A stretch of 64,000 bases of DNA from Delphinus delphis (taxonomy: Eukaryota > Chordata > Mammalia > Artiodactyla > Delphinidae). Where the stretch lies: contig NW_027192650.1 of assembly GCF_949987515.2 (NCBI RefSeq), positions 3,410,001 through 3,474,000 on the forward strand, given 5' to 3'. The notes under the pieces were generated by a model that did not search any database, was not told where the DNA came from, and worked only from the letters and a program-made list of their open reading frames with translations. Below are positions 23,689-35,908 of the stretch, in pieces. A program made the translations under genes and the position numbers. Numbering within the stretch: the stretch's first letter is position 1; each line of letters begins with the position of its first letter.

Positions 23689-25267
23689 ATGCTTGCTTAA
23701 GGGTAAAGGTGAGTTGGGTTGCTGCATAAAACCAGAGATGGAAATGAGCACAGATAAAGTTCCTTAAGTCAAATATGGAATAGACAAGAGCTACTCCTTG
23801 CTCAACGAAATGGACTCAACACCGCATATTAAACGCCTAAGAATGTACCTGACTAGTAAGTATCTTAAAACCTATGGATTGCTATGTCTCCGAAAGAGAA
23901 TCAAGCATGTGTACAGGGGCATAAACGCAGCAGTGATAGGATTGGAGAGGTTCGGTGAGCAAATGAAGACCCTTTGAAGTCATATTGCATGGTACCCATT
24001 CCACGGGTTTCAATTACCCAGGTTTTAGGTATTCGTCCTTCAGCTAAAACATGCATGTGGAACCCAGAGTATGATCAACCATGTGATCGGGAGACGTGTT
24101 CAAATATGTCTCAGTTTTCCTCCCTTGGTACTCGGGTGCAACATTCCAGACGCTTTACTAACACTCTCCCTACTTGGAGAGTCAGCGCCTTTAACCTCCT
24201 GTTTGGCACAGTTTGCAATTTCTGCGGAAGATGAACAGGAATAGCGAGAACCAATGAGAGGCTAGCTGGAGGTGTCTGGACGGACAAATTTAACTCTCAT
24301 TTCCCAACAGGAAGAGGAAATAACCAAAGGCTCAGCGTGCCGTACCGGAACCAGATTAGGGCCTGAAGCCATCCTGCGGTGTTGCGGCCAGGTCACAAGA
24401 AAGCGAGTTGAAGAAAGGAGCTCAGGGGCACTGTAATTCACAAACCTGCAGAGTTATAAATGACAGCTATCGTCCAAAAATAGACTGAAGTAAGGCTGCC
24501 AAGAGGACTTGAAAGCGGGGCAGAATTGCAGGAAACCGATTTCAGGAGGTAGACTGGAATTGCATTGAAAGCATAGGAAAAGAGGCAGAACGTCCACAAT
24601 GATGCACTTGGCCAAAAAGGGCGTATGCGTTTTTTCCTGAATATATTCAGGAAAAAACGCATACGCCCTTTTTGGCCAACCAAGCAAGATTGCAAAGGAA
24701 ATCTGCACTACAATGAAGTCTCACTTCCCCCCGGTCAAAAGGGCCATCTGAAAAAAGTGTAAAATCCAGAAAGGCAGGACAGGCCATGGAGAACTGGGAG
24801 CCTTGTTATGCTGATGGGCGGGATGTAAATTGCCAACAGACACTCGGGAGAAGTGTATGGTGTTTCCTGAAACATCTAAAAAACAAAGCAACAGAGCCTA
24901 GGGCACTTCCACTTATGGTCCTATAGCTTAGGGAAATTAAAATCAAAAAGACACAGCCACCCCAAAGTTTGGAACGGCTCTGTTTACAAGAACCTCGTTT
25001 ACAGTACAAGTTCAACATCGCAGAAAGTGAAAAATGGATAAAGAAGTTGTGGTATTTACTTACAAAGCAATATCACTCAGCAATGAAATCTGTGTCATCA
25101 GGCCCTTAGCAGCACAATGAGTGGATTCAGGTATGATGATTCTAACTGAAGAAAGTCACACAGAAAAAGAAACATCATAAGATATCACTAATACACGGAA
25201 TGGAAACTTGGCTACACAGGAACTGAATTACAGAACAGAACAGGGTCTCAAATTTAGAAAACCAACT
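23689..25267 (+). repeat. Satellite unit 16 (class A, mosaic front)
   Basis: Length 1,579 bp. It begins as class A (GAGTTGGGTTGCTGC, GAGATGGAAATG), then for a stretch has the common TTAAGTCAAATATGG and GAGCTACTCC where other A units read GCCAAATATGG and GAGCCACTCC, and returns to class A from TTTCAATTACCCAGG on. Palindrome 24608-24679, perfect, followed by CAAGATTGC. Confidence 0.94.
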
Positions 25268-26846
25268 ATGCTTGCTTAAGGGTAAAGGTGAGTTGGGGTG
25301 CTGCATAAAACCAGAGATTGAAATGAGCACAGATAAAGTTCCTTAAGTCAAATATGGAATAGACAAGAGCTACTCCTTGCTCAACGAAATGGACTCAACA
25401 CCGCATATTAAACGCCTAAGAATGTGCCTGACTAGTAAGTATCTTAAAACCTATGGATTGCTATGTCTCCGAAAGAGAATCAAGCATGTGTACAGGGGCA
25501 TAAACGCAGCAGTGATAGGATTGGAGAGGTTCGGTGAGCAAATGAAGACCCTTTGAAGTCATATTGCATGGTACCCATTCCACGGGTCTCAACTCTCCAG
25601 GTTTAAGGTATTCTTCCTTCAGCTAAAACATGCATGTGGAACCCAAGTATGATCAACCATGTGAACGGGAGACGTGTTCAAATATGTCTCAGTTTTCCTC
25701 CCCTGGTACTCGGGTGCAACATTCCAGACGCTTTACTAACACTCTCCCCACTTGGAGAGTCAGCGCCTTTAACCTCCTGTTTGGCCCAGTTTGCAATTTC
25801 TGCGGAAGATGAACAGGAATAGCGAGAACAAATGAGAGGCTAGCTGGAGGTGTCTGGACGGGCAATTTTAACTCTCATTTCCCACAAGGAAGAGGAAATA
25901 ACCAAAGGCTCAGCGTGCCGTACCGGAACCTGTTTAGGGCCTGAAGCCATCCTGCGGTGTTGCGGCCAGCTCAAAAGAAAGCGAGTTGAAGAAAGGAGCT
26001 TAGGGGCACTGTAATTCACAAACCTGCAGAGTTATAAATGACAGCTATCGTCCAAAAATAGACTGAAGTAAGGCTGCCAAGAGGACTCGAAAGCGGGGCA
26101 GAATTGCAGGAAACCGATTTCAGGAGGTAGACTGGAATTGCATTGAAAGCATAGGAAAAGAGGCAGAACGTCCACAATGATGCACTTGGCCAAAAAGGGC
26201 GTATGCGTTTTTTCCTGAATATATTCAGGAAAAAACGCATACGCCCTTTTTGGCCAACCAAGCAAGCTTGCAAAGGAAATCTGCACTACAATGAAGTCTC
26301 ACTTCCCCCCGGTCAAAAGGGCCATCTGAAAAAAGTGTAAAATCCAGAAAGGCAGGACAGGCCATGGAGAACTGGGAGCCTTGTTATGCTGATGGGCGGG
26401 ATGTAAATTGCCAACAACCACTCGGGAGAAGTGTATGGTGTTTCCTGAAACATCTAAAAAACAAAGCAACGGAGCCTAGGGCACTTCCACTTATGGTCCT
26501 ATAGCTTAGGGAAATTAAAATCAAAAAGACACAGCCACCCCAAAGTTTGGAACGGCTCTGTTTACAAGAACCTCCTTTACAGTACAAGTTCAACATCGCA
26601 GAAAGTGAAAAATGGATAAAGAAGTTGTGGTATTCACTTACAAAGCAATATCACTCAGCAATGAAATCTATGTCATCAGGCCCCTAGCAGCACAATGAGT
26701 CGATTCAGGTATGATGATTCTAACTGAAATAAGTCACACAGAAAAAGAAACATCATAAGATATCAGTAATACACGGAATGGAAACTTGGCTACACAGGAA
26801 CTGAATTACAGAACAGAACTGGGTCACAAATTTAGAAAAACAACTT
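25268..26846 (+). repeat. Satellite unit 17 (class B)
   Basis: Length 1,579 bp. Class B marks throughout; no difference from unit 12 found by eye. Palindrome 26186-26257, perfect. Confidence 0.95.
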
Positions 26847-28425
26847 ATGCTTGCTTAAGGGTAAAGGTGAGTTGGGGTGCTGCATAAAACCAGAGATTGA
26901 AATGAGCACAGATAAAGTTCCTTAAGCCAAATATGGAATAGACAAGAGCTACTCCTTGTTCAACGAAATGGACTCAACACCGCATATTAAACGCCTAAGA
27001 ATGTACCTGACTAGTAAGTATCTTAAAACCTATGGATTGCTATGTCTCCGAAAGAGAATCAAGCATGTGTACAGGGGCATAAACGCAGCAGTGATAGGAT
27101 TGGAGAGGTTCGGTGAGCAAATGAAGACCCTTTGAAGTCATATTGCATGGTACCCATTACACGGGTCTTAACTCTCCAGGTTTAAGGTATTCTTCCTTCA
27201 GCTAAAACATGCATGTGGAACCCAAGTATGATCAACCATGTGAACGGGAGACGTGTTCAAATATGTCTCAGTTTTCCTCCCCTGGTACTCGGGTGCAACA
27301 TTCCAGACGCTTTACTAACACTCTCCCCACTTGGAGAGTCAGTCCCTTTAACCTCCTGTTTGGCCCAGTTTGCAATTTCTGCGGAAGATGAACAGGAATA
27401 GCGAGAACCAAATAGAGGCTAGCTGGAGGTGTCTAGACGGGCAAATTTAACTCTCATTTCCCACCAGGAAGAGGAATTAACCAAAGGCTCAGCATGCCGG
27501 GCCGGAACCAGATTAGGGCCTGAAGCCATCCTGCGGTGTTGCGGCCAGGTCACAAGAAAGCGAGTTGAAGAAAGGAGCTCAGGGGCACTGTAATTCACAA
27601 ACCTGCAGAGTTATAAATGACAGCTATCGTCCAAAAACAGACTGAAGTAAGGCTGCCAAGAGGACTTGAAAGCGGGGCAGAATTGCAGGAAACCGATTTC
27701 AGGAGGTAGACTGGAATTGCATTGAAAGCATAGGAAAAGAGGCAAAACGTCCACAATGATGCACTTGGCCAAAAAGGGCGTATGCGTTTTTTCCTGAATA
27801 TATTCAGGAAAAAACGCATACGCCCTTTTTGGCCAACCAAGCAAGCTTGCAAAGGAAATCTGCACTACAATGAAGTCTCACTTCCCCCCGGTCAAAAGGG
27901 CCATCTGAAAAAAGTGTAAAATCCAGAAAGGCAGGACAGGCCATGGAGAACTGGGAGCCTTGTTATGCTGATGGGCGGGATGTAAATTGCCAACAACCAC
28001 TCGGGAGAAGTGTATGGTGTTTCCTGAAACATCTAAAAAACAAAGCAACAGAACCTAGGGCACTTCCACTTATGGTCCTATAGCTTAGGGAAATTAAAAT
28101 CAAAAAGACACAGCCACCCCAAAGTTTGGAACGGCTCTGTTTACAAGAACCTCGTTTACAGTACAAGTTCAACATCGCAGAAAGTGAAAAATGGATAAAG
28201 AAGTTTTGGTATTCACTTACAAAGCAATATCACTCAGCAATGAAATCTATGTCATCAGGCCCTTAGCAGCACAATGAGTGGATTCAGGTATGATGATTCT
28301 AACTGAAATAAGTCACACAGAAAAAGAAACATCATAAGATATCAGTAATACACGGAATGGAAACTTGGCTACACCGGAACTGAATTACAGAACAGAACTG
28401 GGTCACAAATTTAGAAAAACAACTT
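26847..28425 (+). repeat. Satellite unit 18 (class C)
   Basis: Length 1,579 bp. Class C with ACACCGGAACTG as in unit 13. Palindrome 27765-27836, perfect. Confidence 0.95.
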
Positions 28426-30005
28426 ATGCTTGCTTAAGGGTAAAGGTGAGTTGGGGTGCTGCATGAAACCAGAGATTGAAATGAGCACAGATAAAGTTCC
28501 TTAAGCCAAATATGGAATAGACAAGAGCTACTCCTTGCTCAACGAAATGCACTCAACACCGCATATAAAACGCCTAAGAATGTACCTGACTTGTAAGTAT
28601 CTTAAAACCTATAGATTGCTATGTCTCCGAAAGAGAATGAAGCATGTGTACAGGGGCATAAACGCAGCAGTGATAGGATTGGAGAGGTTCGGTGAGCAAA
28701 TGAAGACCCTTTGAAGTCATATTGCATGGTACCCATTCCACGGGTTTCAACTACCCAGGTTTAAGGTATTCTTCCTTCAGCTAAAACATGCATGTGGAAC
28801 CTAGAGTATGATCAACCATGTGATCGGGAGACGTGTTCAAATATGTCTCAGTTTTCCTCCCCTGGTACTCGGGTGCAACATTCCAGACGCTTTACTAACA
28901 CTCTCCCCACTTGGAGAGTCAGTCCCTTTAACCTCCTGTTTGGCCCAGTTTGCAATTTCTGCGGAAGATGAACAGGAATAGCGAGAACCAATGAGAGGCT
29001 AGCTGGAGGAGTCTGGACGGGCAAATTTAACTCTCATTTCCCACCAGGAAGAGGAATTAAGCAAAGGCTCAGCATGCCGTGCCGGAACCAGTTTAGGGCC
29101 TGAAGCCATCCTGCGGTGTTGCGGCCAGGTCACAAGAAAGCGAGTTGAAGAAAGGAGCTCAGGGGCACTGTAATTCACAAACCTGCAGAGTTATAAATGA
29201 CAGCTATCGTCCAAAAATAGACTGAAGTAAGGCTGCCAAGAGGACTTGAAAGCGGGGCAGAATTGCAGGAAACCGATTTCAGGAGGTAGACTGGAATTGC
29301 ATTGAAAGCATAGGAAAAGAGGCAGAACGTCCACAATGATGCACTTGGCCAAAAAGGGCGTATGCGTTTTTTCCTGACTATATTCAGGAAAAAACTCATA
29401 CGCCCTTTTTGGCCAACCAAGCAAGCTTGCAAAGGAAATCTGCACTACAATGAAGTCTCACTTCCCCCCGGTCAAAAGGGCCATCTGAAAAAAGTGTAAA
29501 ATCCAGAAAGGCAGGACAGGCCATGGAGAACTGGGAGCCTTGTTATGCTGATGGGCGGGATGTAAATTGCCAAGAACCACTCGGGAGAAGTGTATGGTGT
29601 TTCCTGAAACATCTAAAAAACAAAGCAACAGAACCTAGGGCACTGCCACTTATGGTCCTATAGCTTAGGGAAATTAAAATCAAAAAGACACAGCCACCCC
29701 AAAGTTTGGAACGGCTCTGTTTACAAGAACCTCGTTTACAGTACAAGTTCAACATCGCAGAAAGTGAAAAATGGATAAAGAAGTTGTGGTATTTACTTAC
29801 AAAGCAATATCACTCAGCAATGAAATCTATGTCATCAGGCACGTAGCAGCATAATGAGTAAATTCAGATACGATGATTCTAACTGAAATAATTCACACAG
29901 AAAAAGAAACATCATAAGATATCACTAATACACGGAATGTAAACTTGGCTACACAGGAACTGAATTCCAAAACAGAACAGGTTCTCAAATTTAGAAAACC
30001 AACTT
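28426..30005 (+). repeat. Satellite unit 19 (class D)
   Basis: Length 1,580 bp. Class D with GCATGAAACC and GCATATAAAACGCC as in unit 14. Palindrome 29345-29416 has the two D mismatches. Confidence 0.95.
29345..29416. repeat. 72-bp palindrome, class D form (unit 19)
   Basis: CCTGACTA at the centre and AACTCATACG in the right arm. Confidence 0.95.
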
Positions 30006-31582
30006 ATGCTTGCTTAAGGGTAAAGGTGAGTTGGGTTGCTGCATAAAACCAGAGATGGAAATGAGCACAGATAAAGTTCCTTAAGCCAAATATGGAATAG
30101 ACAAGAGCCACTCCTTGCTCAACGAAATGGACTCAACACCGCATATTAAACGCCTAAGAATGTACCTGACTAGTAAGTATCTTAAAACCTATGGATTGCT
30201 ATGTCTCCGAAAGAGAATCAAGCATGTGTACAGGGGCATAAACGCAGCAGTGATAGGATTGGAGAGGTTCGGTGAGCAAATGAAGACCCTTTGAAGTCAT
30301 ATTGCATGGTACCCATTCCACGGGTTTCAATTACCCAGGTTTTAGGTATTCGTCCTTCAGCTAAAACATGCATGTGGAACCCAGAGTATGATCAACCATG
30401 TGATCGGGAGACGTGTTCAAATATGTCTCAGTTTTCCTCCCTTGGTACTCGGGTGCAACATTCCAGACGCTTTACTAACACTCTCCCCACTTGGAGAGTC
30501 AGCGCCTTTAACCTCCTGTTTGGCACAGTTTGCAATTTCTGCGGAAGATGAACAGGAATAGCGAGAACCAATGAGAGGCTAGCTGGAGGTGTCTGGACGG
30601 ACAAATTTAACTCTCATTTCCCAACAGGAAGAGGAAATAACCAAAGGCTCAGCGTGCCGTACCGGAACCAGATTAGGGCCTGAAGCCATCCTGCGGTGTT
30701 GCGGCCAGGTCACAAGAAAGCGAGTTGAAGAAAGGAGCTCAGGGGCACTGTAATTCACAAACCTGCAGAGTTATAAATGACAGCTATCGTCCAAAAATAG
30801 ACTGAAGTAAGGCTGCCAAGAGGACTTGAAAGCGGGGCAGAATTGCAGGAAACCGATTTCAGGAGGTAGACTGGAATTGCATTGAAAGCATAGGAAAAGA
30901 GGCAGAACGTCCACAATGATGCACTTGGCCAAAAAGGGCGTATGCGTTTTTTCCTGAATATATTCAGGAAAAAACGCATACGCCCTTTTTGGCCAACCAA
31001 GCAAGCTTGCAAAGGAAATCTGCACTACAATGAAGTCTCACTTCCCCCCGGTCAAAAGGGCCATCTGAAAAAAGTGTAAAATCCAGAAAGGCAGGACAGG
31101 CCATGGAGAACTGGGAGCCTTGTTATGCTGATGGGCGGGATGTAAATTGCCAACAGACACTCGGGAGAAGTGTATGGTGTTTCCTGAAACATCTAAAAAA
31201 CAAAGCAACAGAACCTAGGGCACTTCCACTTATGGTCCTATAGCTTAGGGAAATTAAAATCAAAAAGACACAGCCACCCCAAAGTTTGGAACGGCTCTGT
31301 TTACAAGAACCTCGTTTACAGTACAAGTTCAACATCGCAGAAAGTGAAAAATGGAAAGAAGTTGTGGTATTACTTACAAAGCAATATCACTCAGCAATGA
31401 AATCTGTGTCATCAGGCCCTTAGCAGCACAATGAGTGGATTCAGGTATGATGATTCTAACTGAAGTAAGTCACACAGAAAAAGAAACATCATAAGATAGC
31501 AGTAATACACGGAATGTAAACTTGGCTACAAAGGAACTGAATTACAGAACAGAACAGGGTCTCAAATTTAGAAAACCAACTT
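30006..31582 (+). repeat. Satellite unit 20 (class A', 3 bp short)
   Basis: Length 1,577 bp. Class A front with CAAGCTTGC after the palindrome. The tail has lost three bases against other units (ATGGAAAGAAG for ATGGATAAAGAAG, and GGTATTACTT for GGTATTTACTT) and reads AAGATAGCAG and CTACAAAGGAAC, both private. Palindrome 30925-30996, perfect. Confidence 0.95.
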
Positions 31583-33161
31583 ATGCTTGCTTAAGGGTAA
31601 AGGTGAGTTGGGGTGCTGCATAAAACCAGAGATTGAAATGAGCACAGATAAAGTTCCTTAAGTCAAATATGGAATAGACAAGAGCTACTCCTTGCTCAAC
31701 GAAATGGACTCAACACCGCATATTAAACGCCTAAGAATGTACCTGACTAGTAAGTATCTTAAAACCTATGGATTGCTATGTCTCCGAAAGAGAATCAAGC
31801 ATGTGTACAGGGGCATAAACGCAGCAGTGATAGGATTGGAGAGGTTCGGTGAGCAAATGAAGACCCTTTGAAGTCATATTGCATGGTACCCATTCCACGG
31901 GTCTCAACTCTCCAGGTTTAAGGTATTCTTCCTTCAGCTAAAACATGCATGTGGAACCCAAGTATGATCAACCATGTGAACGGGAGACGTGTTCAAATAT
32001 GTCTCAGTTTTCCTCCCCTGGTACTCGGGTGCAACATTCCAGACGCTTTACTAACACTCTCCCCACTTGGAGAGTCAGCGCCTTTAACCTCCTGTTTGGC
32101 CCAGTTTGCAATTTCTGCGGAAGATGAACAGGAATAGCGAGAACCAATGAGAGACTAGCTGGACGTGTCTGAACGGGCAATATTAACTCTCATTTCCCAC
32201 CAGGAAGAGGAAATAACCAAAGGCTCAGCGTGCCGTGCCGGAACCAGATTAGGGCCTGAAGCCATCCTGCGGTGTTGCGGCCAGGTCACAAGAAAGCGAG
32301 TTGAAGAAAGGAGCTCAGGGGCACTGTAATTCACAAACCTGCAGAGTTATAAATGACAGCTATCGTCCAAAAATAGACTGAAGTAAGGCTGCCAAGAGGA
32401 CTTGAAAGCGGGGCAGAATTGCAGGAAACCGATTTCAGGAGGTAGACTGGAATTGCATTGAAAGCATAGGAAAAGAGGCAGAACGTCCACAATGATGCAC
32501 TTGGCCAAAAAGGGCGTATGCGTTTTTTCCTGAATATATTCAGGAAAAAACGCATACGCCCTTTTTGGCCAACCAAGCAAGCTTGCAAAGGAAATCTGCA
32601 CTACAATGAAGTCTCACTTCCCCCCGGTCAAAAGGGCCATCTGAAAAAAGTGTAAAATCCAGAAAGGCAGGACAGGCCATGGAGACCTGGGAGCCTTGTT
32701 ATGCTGATGGGCGGGATGTAAATTGCCAACAGACACTCGGGAGAAGTGTATGGTGTTTCCTGAAACATCTAAAAAACAAAGCAACAGAACCTAGGGCACT
32801 GCCACTTATGGTCCTATAGCTTAGGGAAATTAAAATCAAAAAGACACAGCCACCCCAAAATTTGGAACGGCTCTGTTTACAAGAACCTCGTTTACAGTAC
32901 AAGTTCAACATCGCAGAAAGTGAAAAATGGATAAAGAAGTTGTGGTATTTACTTACAAAGCAATATCACTCAGCAATGAAATCTATGTCATCAGGCCCTT
33001 AGCATCACAATGAGTGGATTCAGGTATGATGATTCTAACTGAAATAAGTCACACAGAAAAAGAAACATCATAAGATATCAGTAATACACGGAATGTAAAC
33101 TTGGCTACACAGGAACTGAATTACAGAACAGAACAGGGTCTCAAATTTAGAAAACCAACTT
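31583..33161 (+). repeat. Satellite unit 21
   Basis: Length 1,579 bp, close to the common form. It shares the tract 32161-32188 (GGACGTGTCTGAAC to ATATTAAC) with unit 6. CTTAGCATCACAATG is shared with unit 22. Private: GAGACCTGGG and CCCCAAAATTTGG. Palindrome 32501-32572, perfect. Confidence 0.95.
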
Positions 33162-33713
33162 ATGCTTGCTTAAGGGTAAAGGTGAGTTGGGGTGCTGCAT
33201 AAAACCAGAGATTGAAATGAGCACAGATAAAGTTCCTTAAGTCAAATATGGAATAGATAAGAGCTACTCCTTGCTCAACGAAATGGACTCAACACCGCAT
33301 ATTAAACGCCTAAGAATGTACCTGACTAGTAGGTATCTTAAAACCTATGGATTGCTATGTCTCCAAAAGAGAATCAAGCATGTGTACAGGGGCATAAACG
33401 CAGCAGTGATAGGATTGGAGAGGTTCGGTGAGCAAATGAAGACCCTTTGAAGTCATATTGCATGGTACCCATTCCACGGGTCTTAACTCTCCAGGTTTAA
33501 GGTATTCTTCCTTCAGCTAAAACATGCATGTGGAACCCAAGTATGATCAACCATGTGAATGGGAGACGTGTTCAAATATGTCTCAGTTTTCCTCCCCTGG
33601 TACTCGGGTGCAACATTCCAGACGCTTTACTAACACTCTCCCCACTTGGAGAGTCAGCGCCTTTAACCTCCTGTTTGGCCCAGTTTGCAATTTCTGCGGA
33701 AGATGAACAGGAA

Positions 33714-33715
33714 TA
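33714..33715. other. Deletion junction in unit 22
   Basis: GAACAGGAAT is joined to AAAAAACGCATACG. Only one base (A) can be assigned to either side at the joint. The two parent sites do both contain CAGGAA close to the break (AACAGGAATAG on the left, TTCAGGAAAAAA in the right palindrome arm), so a slightly offset short homology may have helped. Confidence 0.92.
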
Positions 33716-33742
33716 AAAAACGCATACGCCCTTTTTGGCCAA
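33715..33742. repeat. Remnant of the 72-bp palindrome (28 bases of right arm)
   Basis: Only the outer 28 bases of the right arm remain (AAAAAACGCATACGCCC to TTGGCCAA); the left arm, the centre and the inner 8 bases are gone. This is the only unit in the window that cannot form the long hairpin. Confidence 0.95.
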
Positions 33743-34329
33743 CCAAGCAAGCTTGCAAAGGAAATCTGCACTACAATGAAGTCTCACTTCCCCCTGGTCA
33801 AAAGGGCCATCTGAAAAAAGTGTAAAATCCAGAAAGGCAGGACAGGCCATGGAGAACTGGGAGCCTTGTTATGCTGATGGGCGGGATGTAAATTGCCAAC
33901 AGACACTCGGGAGAAGTGTATGGTGTTCCTGAAACATCTAAAAAACAAAGCAACAGAGCCTAGGGCACTGCCACTTATGGTCTTATAGCTTAGGGAAATT
34001 AAAATCAAAAAGACACAGCCACCCCAAAGTTTGGGACGCCTCTGTTTACAAGAACCTCGTTTACAGTACAAGTTCAACATCGCAGAAAGTGAAAAATGGA
34101 TAAAGAAGTTGTGGTATTTACTTACAAAGCAATATCACTCAGCAATGAAATCTATGTCATCAGGCCCTTAGCATCACAATGAGTGGATTCAGGTATGATG
34201 ATTCTAACTGAAGTAAGTCACACAGAAAAAGAAACATCATAAGATATCAGTAATACACGGAATGGAAACTTGGCTACAGAGGAACTGAATTACAGAACAG
34301 AACAGGGTCTCAAATTTAGAAAACCAACT

Positions 34330-35908
34330 ATGCTTGCTTAAGGGTAAAGGTGAGTTGGGGTGCTGCATAAAACCAGAGATTGAAATGAGCACAGATAAAG
34401 TTCCTTAAGTCAAATATGGAATAGACAAGAGCTACTCCTTGCTCAACGAAATGGACTCAACACCGCATATTAAACGCCTAAGAATGTGCCTGACTAGTAA
34501 GTATCTTAAAACCTATGGATTGCTATGTCTCCGAAAGAGAATCAAGCATGTGTACAGGGGCATAAACGCAGCAGTGATAGGATTGGAGAGGTTCGGTGAG
34601 CAAATGAAGACCCTTTGAAGTCATATTGCATGGTACCCATTACACGGGTCTTAACTCTCCAGGTTTAAGGTATTCTTCCTTCAGCTAAAACATGCATGTG
34701 GAACCCAAGTATGATCAACCATGTGAACGGGAGACGTGTTCAAATATGTCTCAGTTTTCCTCCCCTGGTACTCGGGTGCAACATTCCAGACGCTTTACTA
34801 ACACTCTCCCCACTTGGAGAGTCAGCGCCTTTAACCTCCTGTTTGGCCCAGTTTGCAATTTCTGCGGAAGATGAACAGGAATAGCGAGAACCAATGAGAG
34901 ACTAGCTGGAGGTGTCTGGACGGGCAAATTTAACTCTCATTTCCCACCAGGAAGAGGAAATAACCAAAGGCTCAGCGTGCCGTGCCGGAACCAGATTAGG
35001 GCCTGAAGCCATCCTGCTGTGTTGCGGCCAGGTCACAAGAATGCAAGTTAAAGAAAGAAGCTCAGGGGCACTGTAATTCTCAAACCTGCAGAGTTATAAA
35101 TGACAGCTATCGTCCAAAAATAGACTGAAGTAAGGCTGCCAAGAGGACTTGAAAGCGGGGCAGAATTGCAGGAAATCGATTTCAAGAGGTAGACTGGAAT
35201 TGCATTGAAAGCATAGGAAAAGAGGCAGAACGTCCACAATGATGCACTTGGCCAAAAAGGGCGTATGCGTTTTTTCCTGAATATATTCAGGAAAAAACGC
35301 ATACGCCCTTTTTGGCCAACCAAGCAAGCTTGCAAAGGAAATCTGCACTACAATGAAGTCTCACTTCCCCCCGGTCAAAAGGGCCATCTGAAAAAAGTGT
35401 AAAATCCAGAAAGGCAGGACAGGCCATGGAGAACTGGGAGCCTTGTTATGCTGATGGGCGGGATGTAAATTGCCAACAACCACTCGGGAGAAGTGTATGG
35501 TGTTTCCTGAAACATCTAAAAAACAAAGCAACAGAACCTAGGGCACTTCCACTTATGGTCCTATAGCTTAGGGAAATTAAAATCAAAAAGACACAGCCAC
35601 CCCAAAGTTTGGAACGGCTCTGTTTACAAGAACCTCGTTTACAGTACAAGTTCAACATCGCAGAAAGTGAAAAATGGATAAAGAAGTTGTGGTATTCACT
35701 TACAAAGCAATATCACTCAGCAATGAAATCTATGTCATCAGGCCCTTAGCAGCACAATGAGTGGATTAAGGTATGATGATTCTAACTGAAATAAGTCACA
35801 CAGAAAAAGAAACATCATAAGATATCAGTAATACACGGAATGTAAACTTGGCTACACAGGAACTGAATTACAGAACAGAACAGGGTCTCAAATTTAGAAA
35901 ACCAACTT
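34330..35908 (+). repeat. Satellite unit 23 (class G)
   Basis: Length 1,579 bp. Class G marks: ATCCTGCTGTGTTGCGG, AAGAATGCAAGTTAAAG, TAATTCTCAAACC, GGAAATCGATTTCAAGAGG. It keeps the common CATAAAACC and CTCTCCCCAC, unlike units 24 and 25. Palindrome 35248-35319, perfect. Confidence 0.95.

Larger units (their letters stand above)
23689..31582 (+). repeat. Five-unit block, copy 2 (units 16-20)
   Basis: Second copy of the A-B-C-D-A' order, 7,894 bp. It matches units 11-15 closely from about offset 300 of its first unit to about offset 1,100 of its last. The first 130 bases or so of unit 16 and the tail of unit 20 differ from the matching parts of units 11 and 15, which marks the edges of the duplicated segment. 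Confidence 0.88.
33162..34329 (+). repeat. Satellite unit 22, internal 409-bp deletion
   Basis: Length 1,168 bp. The unit is intact to offset 553 (GAACAGGAAT) and resumes in the right arm of the palindrome (AAAAAACGCATACG). Lost are offsets of about 554-962 of unit 1, including the left arm and centre of the palindrome. Two further single-base losses (TGGTGTTCCTG and CCAACTATGC) account for the full length difference. Other private changes: GAGAATGGGAGAC-like GTGAATGGGAGAC and CCCCCTGGTC. Confidence 0.95.
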
